Source: Candidatus Kapaibacterium thiocyanatum (GTDB lineage Bacteria; Bacteroidota; Ignavibacteria; Kapaibacteriales; Kapaibacteriaceae). Taken from it: DNA of 64,000 bases. Made by a program: the position numbers and the translations under genes. This document shows, one piece after another, positions 51,905 to 60,570 of the stretch; position 1 is the stretch's first letter; every line of letters starts with the position of its first letter. The stretch lies in contig MKVH01000024.1 of the NCBI GenBank assembly GCA_001899175.1, forward strand, positions 124,001-188,000. Direction: 5' to 3'. Under the pieces are notes generated by a model that did not search any database, was not told the DNA's origin, and saw only the letters and a program-made list of their open reading frames with translations.

Positions 51905-54348
51905 CGCCGCTCGACAGATCGGTACCACCACGGCAGCGTTCCGAGGAATGGTATGTCGTCGTTCCGACGTCTGACGAGGTCGTGAACGACCGACGTCGGA
52001 CCTGGTCGTATGGTCTGGACGATACATGGTTCGGGGGGAGTGTCGATTCGAGGTGGTTCCATGATGGTCATATCATCGCGAACCATCCGGCCTTGCCTTC
52101 ATGGATCCGACATGCGAACGGAGTGTTGAACACCGCTCCCCTGGAAGACCGTTTTCTCGACGAAGGACTACCCGAACATCGCGCGACCGCTGCGATGCTG
52201 TCACCGGTCGTGGCCTATGCCGCATCGTTGCTCGATGGGATGTGTGCGGATCATCCCGTCGCGATCACGCATGGTGCCAGGATGGATATGCTCCGTGGCC
52301 TGCATCGACGTGCGATCATGACGCTGGCAAGTGTCGTCGCCGATGAGCTCGCCGCATGGAAGGCTACATGTACCGCACTCGGTATGCCTGCATCCACGCC
52401 CTATGCCGCCGACGAAACGACATGGCCGGATATGGTCGAGCGCCTGCCGATGCTGGCGCACGTCGCAGGGACACTCGTCACGCACTGGCTCGAGTACGTG
52501 GCCGAACTGTTGTCACGGCTCGCATCGGATGCGGAGGCTCTTGTCGAGTTGTGGCCGGGAACCGGCGTTCCTGCCGAACTCCTGCGGGTCTCTCTCGACG
52601 CAGGCGACCTTCATGACCATGGACGATCCGTGGCCCTCATGACGTTCGATGGAGATCGCAGGTGCGCGTACAAGCCGAAGGATCTTCGTATAGTCGAGCG
52701 TACGCTCGATCTGTTCGAACGTTTGAATGCCGCCGCCGATGAGCCTCTGCTGCACATACGGCCCATGGTTCTACGACCCGGCTATGCATGGGAAGGATTC
52801 GTCACGACGGCACCATGTGCGAGTCTCGACGACGTAGCCTTGTACTACGAGCGTTTCGGCGCCATGGTGTGCATGTATGAACATCTGGAAGCCCGTGACC
52901 TGTGGCTCGACAACGTGGTGGCCTCGGCATCGTGGCCTGCGGTGATCGACATGGAGATGGTGCTGCAACCGAGAATGTCCGCCGACGCCGGCATCGATGC
53001 CGCCGAGCGATATGCGCAGCACATGCTGGATGAGTCGTCGTTGTCGACAGGGCTCGTCGTGATGTCGTTTCCCGTCGGCGAAGGACGTCCTGCGGAAGAC
53101 ATGGGTGCTCTCACACCACTGCGTCCGTTCCGCACGCCGTTCAAGGCACGTGCGGAGCTGACGGGAGAAGTGGAAACCGGCTCCGATGGACATGTGACGT
53201 TCGAACATCCCGACTACGTACCGGTGTTCGACGGTCTGCACGTCGACGTGCGTCGATGGCACGATCACGTCGAACGCGGCTATGCACGGATGGATGATCT
53301 TCTTGCAGGACCACTGCATGCTGTGGTTCATGAATGGGTGCTAGCCGTCGATCCCGATATTCCGGTCCGTTCCATTCACCGCGATACGTGGACATGTCAG
53401 CGCATACTGCAGGCTTCGACGACGAGTGCGGCCCTGCTCTCGGCCTGGGACAGGGATGCATCGCTGAATCGTCTTGTAAAGGTGGCGACCGGAACGACGA
53501 AACCCGGCTCCGTCGAGCACGCCATCATCCTCTCCGAAATAGAACAGCTCCGCATTCTCGATATACCGTACTTCCTGACTCCCGTCGGTGACTCCGGCGT
53601 CAGGACGTCGGAAGGGTCGTCGCTTGGCACCGTCTACGACGGTGCACCGCTTCGCCGATGCATCGAGAGAGTGGAACATCCCATCGATCCGGAGTTCCGT
53701 CGCGACGTTCTCCGCGCTTCGATCGCGATCGGTGCAGGGGGAAGGGAAGACCGTCCCCTGATGGTCGACGTTGCCGTAGAGGCGTTCGATCCTGTCGGGA
53801 TCATTCATACGGTAGCGCGCCGACTCGTCGATCTTACGATCCGGCGTGATGGGCGTTATGCGTGGATCGGTGCCGTTCGCCATGCCATGCTGGCCACGAC
53901 GTCCATCGAAGTACTGAGGCCGACGCTCCTCGGTTCACTCGGTATAGCTATCGCTCTGCACGAAGCCCGTGCCGTTGCGGATATCGGAGACGTCGATGCC
54001 ATCATCTCATGCGTGACGCAACAGGCGATGCGTGAGATGGGATCCGCCAATGCGATCATGCGATCGGGTGCCGCCCTGCCTGCATGGGTGCAAGATCCGC
54101 TGGAAGGGTTGCCGGCACTGGAACATGGACTGGCGATCCTCACCGATGGCAGGTATGGTCGAACGAGGTCGTTCCCGATGCCGGACTTCGATCTGGCCGA
54201 TCGGGTCGCCATCTTCGCCGAACATGGACGCTGGTTCCCGGAACGGCAATTGCCGGAGAGGTTCGACCTTTCCGCAGTGAACGGTCTCGCCGCCATCGTG
54301 CGTCTTGCGGTCGCCGCATCGGTTCGTAACGAACGCGTCACGATATGA
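51901..54348 (+). CDS. LanM-type dehydratase lacking the LanC cyclase domain (PoyF-like)
   Basis: 815 aa from ATG 51901 (ATGA overlap; the upstream open frame is the previous gene in another phase). Matches the LanM dehydratase (DUF4135) domain: RCAYKPKDLRI (Lys258), GYAWEGFV, CMYEHLEARDLWLDN (Asp333, Asn338), AVIDME (Asp350), and an elimination-lobe EIEQLRILDIPYF. The usual DxHxxN His is Trp335 here. There is no LanC zinc motif (WCxG, CHG), so it should phosphorylate and eliminate Ser/Thr to Dha/Dhb without ring closure, as PoyF does in proteusin loci. Confidence 0.87.
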   Translation: MTPLDRSVPPRQRSEEWYVVVPTSDEVVNDRRRTWSYGLDDTWFGGSVDSRWFHDGHIIANHPALPSWIRHANGVLNTAPLEDRFLDEGLPEHRATAAMLSPVVAYAASLLDGMCADHPVAITHGARMDMLRGLHRRAIMTLASVVADELAAWKATCTALGMPASTPYAADETTWPDMVERLPMLAHVAGTLVTHWLEYVAELLSRLASDAEALVELWPGTGVPAELLRVSLDAGDLHDHGRSVALMTFDGDRRCAYKPKDLRIVERTLDLFERLNAAADEPLLHIRPMVLRPGYAWEGFVTTAPCASLDDVALYYERFGAMVCMYEHLEARDLWLDNVVASASWPAVIDMEMVLQPRMSADAGIDAAERYAQHMLDESSLSTGLVVMSFPVGEGRPAEDMGALTPLRPFRTPFKARAELTGEVETGSDGHVTFEHPDYVPVFDGLHVDVRRWHDHVERGYARMDDLLAGPLHAVVHEWVLAVDPDIPVRSIHRDTWTCQRILQASTTSAALLSAWDRDASLNRLVKVATGTTKPGSVEHAIILSEIEQLRILDIPYFLTPVGDSGVRTSEGSSLGTVYDGAPLRRCIERVEHPIDPEFRRDVLRASIAIGAGGREDRPLMVDVAVEAFDPVGIIHTVARRLVDLTIRRDGRYAWIGAVRHAMLATTSIEVLRPTLLGSLGIAIALHEARAVADIGDVDAIISCVTQQAMREMGSANAIMRSGAALPAWVQDPLEGLPALEHGLAILTDGRYGRTRSFPMPDFDLADRVAIFAEHGRWFPERQLPERFDLSAVNGLAAIVRLAVAASVRNERVTI

Positions 54349-55232
54349 ACGGGGGGAGGACCATGAGCCCCGGTATCGCCCGATGGACGGCGATGATGAT
54401 CGCACGATACGGTAACGTGGGCGTGGATGCGTCGACGTTCGTTCCCTATCACCGGCAGGCCGAGGAGATGCTGGCGGGAGTGCGGAATCACGACGTGAAG
54501 AACATCCTCGACGTCGGCTCCGGTGAAGGCCTGATGATGGCCCATCTTCTCGATGCATTTCCGGACGCGCATATCACGGGAACCGAACCCGACATGCAGC
54601 GCATGTTCCAGACGGCCGTCTGGCTTGGTGAAGCTGCCGACGAGAATCGCTGGTCCCTTATGGGTGAGGCCCTGCCTTCACTGGAGTCCATCGACGATGC
54701 CAGTATGGATCTGGTGACATCGCGTGCAGTGCTCGCCTATGTCGATGATACGGGAACGTCTCTCGACGAGATCGCACGGGTTCTTCGGCGGGGTGGACAC
54801 TTCACCGCTCTCGAGCCTCTGCATGGCCATGCGTTGCGACAATATCCGCAGAGCTGGATGGGGGTGTCGCTCGTGGAAGCTGGTGAGGCCGGTCTGCGTC
54901 TCCTGAGGCATCTGTTCCCGAACGGACCCGCAACGTATCTCGATCGTGCACCGGCCCGCTTCGCCGTATCCGATATCGAGCGCCTGTATGGCGACGAACA
55001 CTGGCAGGACGTCAGGATCGTACCGCATATCGTCGAACATCGTATACATGCTTCGCCGGACCTCCTGCTCGTGCAAGCCCCCTTCGATGGAGCACCGTCC
55101 ATCGCTTCGATACTGAATGTCCTTCCGGATGACGAGCGGACGTCCATCATCGCACACATCAGGGCATGCTGCGAGCGTGGTGACGTGATACGTACGGAGG
55201 CGGTGGTGAAGGTGGAAGCAACGCGGAGATGA
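54345..55232 (+). CDS. Class I SAM-dependent methyltransferase of the RiPP locus
   Basis: 295 aa. Rossmann motif I ILDVGSGEGLMMAHLL (~54-69), acidic GTEPD after strand 2, SRAVLAYVDD and GGHFTALEPLHGHAL. ATGA overlap with the dehydratase supports ATG 54345; ATG 54363, which follows GGGAGGA, is an alternative. Probably methylates the modified peptide (N-, C- or O-methylation cannot be told). Ends 12 nt from the convergent asparagine-synthase-like gene. Confidence 0.87.
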   Translation: MNGGRTMSPGIARWTAMMIARYGNVGVDASTFVPYHRQAEEMLAGVRNHDVKNILDVGSGEGLMMAHLLDAFPDAHITGTEPDMQRMFQTAVWLGEAADENRWSLMGEALPSLESIDDASMDLVTSRAVLAYVDDTGTSLDEIARVLRRGGHFTALEPLHGHALRQYPQSWMGVSLVEAGEAGLRLLRHLFPNGPATYLDRAPARFAVSDIERLYGDEHWQDVRIVPHIVEHRIHASPDLLLVQAPFDGAPSIASILNVLPDDERTSIIAHIRACCERGDVIRTEAVVKVEATRR

Positions 55233-55244
55233 TCGTCGCCACTT

Positions 55245-56738
55245 CTACGTGATCAATTGCAGATAGCCGTAGACGGCGAGCTTATCCGCCGCCGACCGAA
55301 GATTGCCGATATCCCAGATACCGAGCTGGCCGACCCACGATGAATGGAGAAGATCGTCGACGGGTTCTTTCATCTTCCCGTAGACGACGTCGCTGATCGT
55401 ATCCGACTGGACGAAGCGCGTTCGTGAAATCTTCGAATGAAGGGCATTCATCAACGGTCTTCCCGCACAGAACCAGGGATAGAGAGAGCGTTTGCCGACG
55501 AAGGGTACGGACGTCGTTCGTGGAGCGGACGCGGAAATGACGGATCGGAACCATCGGCCATGATCCCTGAAGGAAGCGGGTCGCGAGAATACCCAATCGA
55601 CGACCGAGCGGTGCAGGAAGGGAATCGTGGAATCGAGATAGTGGTCGTAGACGCCTTGCGGACTGGCGACGTAGCCGTGCAGATACCACGAGGCGAAGAA
55701 GTTGTCGATCCACTCACGTTCGGATCCTTTGGTACACGGGCCTTGCTCGTCGAGCGCACGCTGCAGGTCCTCCGTCACCATGTCCGTCATACGCCGTGCG
55801 ACATCATCGACGAAGACGTCGTTCGAGCGTGCCATGAGGTAGGGAAGGATACGTCGTGCGTCTCCCGAATGGAGAGCCGCACGGCCCTGGTACCGCAGGC
55901 CGTTCGCGAGTCCTCCACGCAGGAAGCCACCGAAGCCTCCATCGATGAGGATGCCGCCGGGCGGCAGGATCGACGCGATGGAAGGCAGCACCATCGCATG
56001 GGCGAAATGATATGTCCCTTCGGAAGCCAGTGCCGTATGTCGGGCAATGGACTGCATGTCGTCGATGCTCATCCGATCGACGACGGTGGCGACGTCGAAG
56101 AAGGTATGCCGCACACCCGCTCGCGATGCCACATCGGATGCCGTCGAGCAGTCGGGCATATCCATCGAACCGTAACTCGTTGTCGAGATATCGACCCCTT
56201 CGCGGATGGACCAGGCCAGGAGGGTCCGTGAATCGAATCCACCCGAAAGGGCCAGGACACTGTCGGGAAAGCCGTCGAGCGACGGGGTGAGGTCGTTCCT
56301 CCGTTCGGTCGACGTGCGGCTTGTGGAGTGCAACGGGTCGGGAGATGGGAGACAGCGTTCGATGCCCTCGACCATCGACGAGTGCGTGAATCCCATGACC
56401 GGCATCCATGCATTGGCGAGTACGCGCAGGTCGAGTGATCCCTGCGGCGAGGATCCGGGCAGCCTCGTCATGTATCTGATTCTGCCGTCGGGCAAGGTCA
56501 TCCTGTACAGTCGACGGAGTTCGTACGGATCCACGAGTTCCACGATGCGACCGTCGACGACGGCGATACCGGCGTAGTGGCCATCGACGTCCAGAGACTT
56601 CCGTTCGTTGACCATCCTCACTGCCTCGTCCGGCTGGATACGTCGCTTCGTTCGTGGATCGAACATGATGCCGACGACGATTCCTCCTCCTTCGATGAAG
56701 GGCGCGTGCTGATCGAGAGTGATGTCGAAGTGCTGCAT
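55245..56738 (-). CDS. Asparagine-synthase-like amidotransferase/cyclase homologue
   Basis: 497 aa. ATP pyrophosphatase domain with PP-loop SGGFDSR (residues 165-171). An N-terminal region (~1-130) is shortened relative to AsnB and does not begin with the catalytic Cys2, so glutaminase activity is unlikely. The size and arrangement resemble lasso-peptide cyclases (McjC/LarC) and other AsnB-like peptide-modifying enzymes, but no lasso protease or RRE is nearby. It lies on the opposite strand, tail to tail with the RiPP operon, so it may be an associated tailoring enzyme or an unrelated neighbour. Confidence 0.8.
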   Translation of the reverse strand: MQHFDITLDQHAPFIEGGGIVVGIMFDPRTKRRIQPDEAVRMVNERKSLDVDGHYAGIAVVDGRIVELVDPYELRRLYRMTLPDGRIRYMTRLPGSSPQGSLDLRVLANAWMPVMGFTHSSMVEGIERCLPSPDPLHSTSRTSTERRNDLTPSLDGFPDSVLALSGGFDSRTLLAWSIREGVDISTTSYGSMDMPDCSTASDVASRAGVRHTFFDVATVVDRMSIDDMQSIARHTALASEGTYHFAHAMVLPSIASILPPGGILIDGGFGGFLRGGLANGLRYQGRAALHSGDARRILPYLMARSNDVFVDDVARRMTDMVTEDLQRALDEQGPCTKGSEREWIDNFFASWYLHGYVASPQGVYDHYLDSTIPFLHRSVVDWVFSRPASFRDHGRWFRSVISASAPRTTSVPFVGKRSLYPWFCAGRPLMNALHSKISRTRFVQSDTISDVVYGKMKEPVDDLLHSSWVGQLGIWDIGNLRSAADKLAVYGYLQLIT

Positions 56739-56939
56739 CGATGCCGTTCGATTCGTTGACTGCCGATGCAGGAAGATAGCAACGAGGTGCTACATGCGAC
56801 CGATCGAGCGGGAAGCTTCCATCGGCACCCGTAGTGAGAGTGCACGAGTGTCGGTAGTGGGTGAGGGCCAGCCCGTCGCCATGACGATACTCCGTCATGT
56901 CCGGATCGAATGGACGTGACGGAGTATCGTCATGAAGGA

Positions 56940-57512
56940 TTACGCTCCGGCCATGTATGCCATCGCGACGACGCCGGAACTGAATGTCCGGGTATTCTGG
57001 AAGGTCAAGGGAAGATCTCCTGTCGTCATGCGATCGAACAAGGGAAGGCCATCGCCGAGGATCAGCGGACAGACGAAGAGATGATACTCGTCGATGAGGC
57101 CGTTCTTTACGAAGTCCGGAACGAGACTCGCACTTCCATAGAGAATGAGATCCTTGCCGGGGCGTTCCTTCAACCGACGGAGTTCGTTCGCATCGATGGA
57201 GCGATGGACGGTCGTGTTCTTCCAGTCCGCATGATCGAGGGTCCTCGAGAAGACGATCTTCTCTGCCGCGTTGAGATGATCGGCGATGACGAGGTCGGAC
57301 GGTGTCATCACCGGATTGTCGTGCGCCGCCGGCCAGAACTGGATGAACAGTTCATAGGTCTTGCGACCGAGCAGGATGGTATCGACCCGTTCGAGAAGGT
57401 CGATGGCATAGGTGTTGAAATCGTCATCGACGATATGCCAGTCGATACTGCCGTCGCGGCGGGCGAAATAGCCATCGAGCGTCGTCATCTCCGACAGGAT
57501 GATTCTGCGCAT
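56940..57512 (-). CDS. Dihydrofolate reductase-family protein (RibD C-terminal-like)
   Basis: 190 aa. DHFR fold of the YyaP/RibD-C type: MRRIILSEMTTLDGYFARRDGSIDWH at the start, ILLGRKTYELFIQFWP and GKDLILYGSASLVPDFVKNGLIDEYHLFVCPLILGDGLPLF. NADPH-dependent reductase of unknown substrate; such genes often occur alone. Start at the first Met. Confidence 0.88.
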   Translation of the reverse strand: MRRIILSEMTTLDGYFARRDGSIDWHIVDDDFNTYAIDLLERVDTILLGRKTYELFIQFWPAAHDNPVMTPSDLVIADHLNAAEKIVFSRTLDHADWKNTTVHRSIDANELRRLKERPGKDLILYGSASLVPDFVKNGLIDEYHLFVCPLILGDGLPLFDRMTTGDLPLTFQNTRTFSSGVVAMAYMAGA

Positions 57513-57579
57513 GATCGAACTGGGATGATGATGGAAATTCCGAGGGCTCTCCGGTGGAGACAGATGTCGCCGATCCTCG

Positions 57580-58047
57580 TCATTCGACAGGGATATAGTA
57601 GTCTACCGGACCTGACGACGTTTCCGGATTCCACCGGCTGTCATAGCGTTCGAAGTCAGGGGCCATCCTGTGCTTGAGTCCATTGGCTGCCAGGCCTTCG
57701 GTCCATACCTTCATGATCCATGCCGGGAAGCCGCTGATATGGCCGTCGAAGGTGAAGACGGCGTACTTTCCTGCGGGAACGTCGACGGTGGTGGACCATT
57801 CCGGTGCTGCCGATCCCGGCTGTACCTGCATGGCCGGCATGTAGTCGAACGACTCCATCTTTCCGTCGTTCATGGCCATATCGATCGTCACGCCATAGAC
57901 GACGTCGCCGGTGAAGCCCGGTGTCGTGTGCAGGAGGGGGACGGCGTCGGCCCATAGCTGCATGATTTCCTGTTTCGTTTCCGGTGTGAACTGTCGTGCC
58001 AGGCCGCGGAGGCTCATGGGTTCGAGCTGGACGATGGTCGGATTCAT
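57580..58047 (-). CDS. GyrI-like / AraC-effector-binding-domain protein
   Basis: 155 aa from the ATG at 58047 (MNPTIVQLEPMSLRGLARQF); the open frame continues upstream but with an unlikely N-terminus. It has the BacT/GyrI-like pattern: VVYGVTIDMAMNDGKMESFDYMPAMQV, VPAGKYAVFTFDGHISGFP, MKVWTEGL and DYYIPVE at the C-terminus. Stand-alone ligand-binding domains of this type bind small cationic or hydrophobic compounds; the ligand is unknown. Confidence 0.82.
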   Translation of the reverse strand: MNPTIVQLEPMSLRGLARQFTPETKQEIMQLWADAVPLLHTTPGFTGDVVYGVTIDMAMNDGKMESFDYMPAMQVQPGSAAPEWSTTVDVPAGKYAVFTFDGHISGFPAWIMKVWTEGLAANGLKHRMAPDFERYDSRWNPETSSGPVDYYIPVE

Positions 58048-58388
58048 GGGTGCACTCGATGTAGTATGGATGATGTGACAGGGAACCGCCGAAGATACTT
58101 CAGGGATGCCGAACCGCCGCGAATTCCCGGCAGGCAAGGGCGTTCTGATCGGGATCGATGATGGCGAATGGAATCAAGGCGGCCTGCTCTTCAAACGACG
58201 GCCGAGGTCGAGGGACTCAACCGGATCGATCGACGGCGACGTGCATGACGTCGTATCACTGCATGAGATCGACACTATCAATGGCAGGGTCCGGTCACGT
58301 AAGGCCTGCAATCTTGCCGATGCTCCTATGACGTATTGCAGTGAAGCTGCGAAGGATCGTTCGGAATGAGCCCGATTCTTGCCGGAAA
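58048..58388. other. Intergenic, no gene supported
   Basis: About 340 nt between divergent genes. Two short open frames run across it, but their residue content is not protein-like. The right edge leads into the operators of the S24 repressor. Confidence 0.4.
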
Positions 58389-58406
58389 TTGATACGTACG
58401 TATCAA
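58389..58406. promoter_or_regulatory. Operator palindrome 1 of the S24 repressor
   Basis: TTGATACGTACGTATCAA, a perfect 18-bp palindrome, 56 nt before the repressor start. Paired with a second copy whose centre is 51 bp downstream (about five helical turns), suggesting cooperative binding. Confidence 0.7.
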
Positions 58407-58440
58407 AAAAGTCATTTGGAATGTATATTGCGCCATGAAT

Positions 58441-58455
58441 TGATACATATGTATC
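58441..58455. promoter_or_regulatory. Operator palindrome 2 of the S24 repressor
   Basis: GATACATATGTATC, a perfect 14-bp palindrome with the same GATAC/GTATC arms as palindrome 1, ending 7 nt before the ATG. Repressor binding here would block the promoter between the two sites. Confidence 0.7.
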
Positions 58456-58461
58456 CATTGT

Positions 58462-59109
58462 ATGGTGATAGAGATGAATGCTTCCGAACTTGGTGCTCGT
58501 CATCGGCATGTCCGAAAGGCGATTCTCGCGCAGAGCCGCGAGCAGTATGCGGCTTCCATGGGGGTGGCCGCCAGTACGGTTCGATCATGGGAAAGCGGCC
58601 GTAGTGCCGTGTTGCCGGGTGTGCTGGCGCGACTGACGTCCGATCATGGCATCAGCAGCCACTGGATGCTGACGGGTGAGGGAAGTCCGACCGCGGAGGA
58701 AGGGCCGCTCCGTCGATCCGTACGCCTTCCGTTACTGCGCACGGGAGTGAGTGCCGGAGCGCCTACGGAGTCCGATGACGTGATCGAGCGGGAGATCGAC
58801 CTCGCCGAAATGCTGCTGCAGCATCCGCTGGACAGTTATCTCATGCACGTGAACGGACATTCGATGATCGGTGCGGGGATCGGTCATGGCGATACGATCA
58901 TCATCGACCGGGCCGCGGAAGTGAAGTCCGGACAGATCGTCGTCGCGCGTGTGTATGGCGAGCTGACCGTGAAGCGGTATCTGATCCAGGGAACGCGGCA
59001 TATCCTTCATGCCGAGAATCCCGATCCGGCATACAGGGATATCGAGATCACCGACGATATGGATCTGCATATCGTCGGCGTCGTCAATCATTGCATCAAG
59101 CGTGTGTGA
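58462..59109 (+). CDS. Self-cleaving HTH-S24 repressor (LexA/UmuD-like) heading the mutasome cassette
   Basis: 215 aa. N-terminal XRE-type HTH (residues ~10-65: SREQYAASMGVAASTVRSWESG) and C-terminal S24 peptidase (~90-215) with catalytic Ser in NGHSMIGAGI and Lys in ELTVKRYL. SAGAP at ~97-101 is a plausible Ala-Gly autocleavage site. Such proteins are inactivated on RecA filaments after DNA damage. Two palindromes upstream are likely autoregulatory operators. It replaces the usual LexA box plus imuA at the head of imuB-dnaE2. Start 58462 or 58474. Confidence 0.88.
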   Translation: MVIEMNASELGARHRHVRKAILAQSREQYAASMGVAASTVRSWESGRSAVLPGVLARLTSDHGISSHWMLTGEGSPTAEEGPLRRSVRLPLLRTGVSAGAPTESDDVIEREIDLAEMLLQHPLDSYLMHVNGHSMIGAGIGHGDTIIIDRAAEVKSGQIVVARVYGELTVKRYLIQGTRHILHAENPDPAYRDIEITDDMDLHIVGVVNHCIKRV

Positions 59110-59113
59110 TGTC

Positions 59114-60280
59114 ATGTCGTCGCTCTGCGCCATCATCTTTCCCCACTATCCCGCACTGGCTGCACGGCTGGCCTTGCGGTCGGGTGGAGAGCGTCATGAC
59201 ATGATCGCGATCGAGCGCCATGGTTCGATCATCGCATCCACGCCGGAAGCGAGAGCCGTGGGCATCGAATGCGGCATGACCGTGACGCGCGCGCGTGCGT
59301 TGCAGCCATCCGTCCTGATCCTCCAGCGCGATGCCGCGATGGAACAGACAACATGGGAAACGATACTGGCGCGTGTGCATGAGACCACACCGCTCATGAT
59401 CGCTCCACGGCTCGGCCTCATCTACTGTGGTATGGATCGTCCGGTACAGGTACGGGGTATCCTGCACGATACGTACGGACAAGGCGGTCGTGCGATGACG
59501 CAGACGCTGGCGCTGCTGGCCGCCGTGATCGCCGAACCCGGAAAAACGATGACGGTTCCGCGTGATGGAGCCGCGCAGTTCCTGGCGACATGGAATACGT
59601 CGAATCTGCGTGTACTGGAATATTCGGATGAACTGGTGGAACGCCTTCGCCTCTTCGGTCTTTCCACGATGGCTCACGTCCAGCATCTTACGCGGCGGCA
59701 TCTGCATGCCCAGTTCGGTACGGAAGGGCACACCCTGCACGATCTTCTGCATAGCGTTCCCGATCGAACCGAGCTGCCGGTCTACAGCCCACCCCCTTCC
59801 GTCGTTGCGCTGGGGCGGTTCGATGATCCGGAGCGGGAGCCTGCTGCATTGCTTCCCGTCATGGCCATGATGGTGGAGGAAGCATGGACGGAACTGGCAG
59901 GACGCCATGCCACGACCATCGAAGTGCAGATGCTGGATCGGGCGGATAACGTCATCGTCCGGTCGTCACGCATTCTCGCCGGGAAGGTGCAGTGGAGCAG
60001 TACGTTCCTGATGACGGCCGCGAGGACGCTGTTGCAGGATCTTCTCGATACCGATCGCTGGTGCAGTGGTCTCCGTCTGAAGCTCATGGGGCTTCTTCAG
60101 CCTCCTGCGATGCAGGCGACGATGTTCCGTCCACGCCCATGCATCGACGACGTGATTCCGCTCGTCCTTCGTCGCTATCCTCATGGGCTCCGGCGCATCG
60201 TCCGTGTCGATGCCGATGCCTATCTGCCGGAACGGGCAGCGCTCCTTTCGTACTACGATCATGACGGGGGGGCCGCATGA
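59114..60280 (+). CDS. imuB: ImuB-type Y-family polymerase-like protein
   Basis: 388 aa. Y-family architecture, but the N-terminal catalytic DxD region reads AIIFPHYPALAARLA and lacks the acidic residues, as in ImuB, which is a non-catalytic hub binding the beta clamp and DnaE2. ATPEARAVGIECGMTVTRARAL matches the family. ATG 59114 was chosen; it is 4 nt after the repressor stop. Ends overlapping the next gene (ATGA). Confidence 0.87.
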   Translation: MSSLCAIIFPHYPALAARLALRSGGERHDMIAIERHGSIIASTPEARAVGIECGMTVTRARALQPSVLILQRDAAMEQTTWETILARVHETTPLMIAPRLGLIYCGMDRPVQVRGILHDTYGQGGRAMTQTLALLAAVIAEPGKTMTVPRDGAAQFLATWNTSNLRVLEYSDELVERLRLFGLSTMAHVQHLTRRHLHAQFGTEGHTLHDLLHSVPDRTELPVYSPPPSVVALGRFDDPEREPAALLPVMAMMVEEAWTELAGRHATTIEVQMLDRADNVIVRSSRILAGKVQWSSTFLMTAARTLLQDLLDTDRWCSGLRLKLMGLLQPPAMQATMFRPRPCIDDVIPLVLRRYPHGLRRIVRVDADAYLPERAALLSYYDHDGGAA

Positions 60281-60522
60281 GGCTCTGTATGGAAGAGATC
60301 GACGTGTCGTGCGAAGGAACGCGACCCATAGCCGTGCATTGGCGCGGGGGGATCTATCACGTGTCTTCCATACTGGATCGCTGGACGTCGAGAACGGCGT
60401 GGTGGGCGTCGGAAGACGGAACGGACGATCATCGATACTATCTGCTTCTGGAAACGTCCACCATCGTCATGGAAGTGTTCCGCACGAGGCATGGATGGAT
60501 GCTTTCGAGACTGTACGACTGA
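60277..60522 (+). CDS. Small DUF6504-like protein of the mutasome cassette
   Basis: 81 aa. RPIAVHWRGGIYHVSSILDRWTSRTAWW and YYLLLETSTIVMEVFRTRHGWMLSRLYD match the small beta-rich protein commonly encoded between imuB and dnaE2. ATGA overlap with imuB. Its function is unknown; co-conservation suggests a mutasome role. Confidence 0.82.
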   Translation: MRLCMEEIDVSCEGTRPIAVHWRGGIYHVSSILDRWTSRTAWWASEDGTDDHRYYLLLETSTIVMEVFRTRHGWMLSRLYD

Positions 60523-60570
60523 CGGATGACAGGGGGTGTCACATTGATTCATCGATCGATGGGCACAATC

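Noticed and set aside
55245-56738. Lasso-peptide locus hypothesis based on the AsnB-like protein
   Set aside because: No lasso leader peptidase, no separate RRE protein, and the precursor cores lack a Gly/Cys1...Asp/Glu8-9 pattern.
58174-58509. 111-aa minus-strand open frame over the S24 operator region
   Set aside because: It covers both palindromes and the start of the repressor, and resembles no protein; the region is better explained as regulatory.
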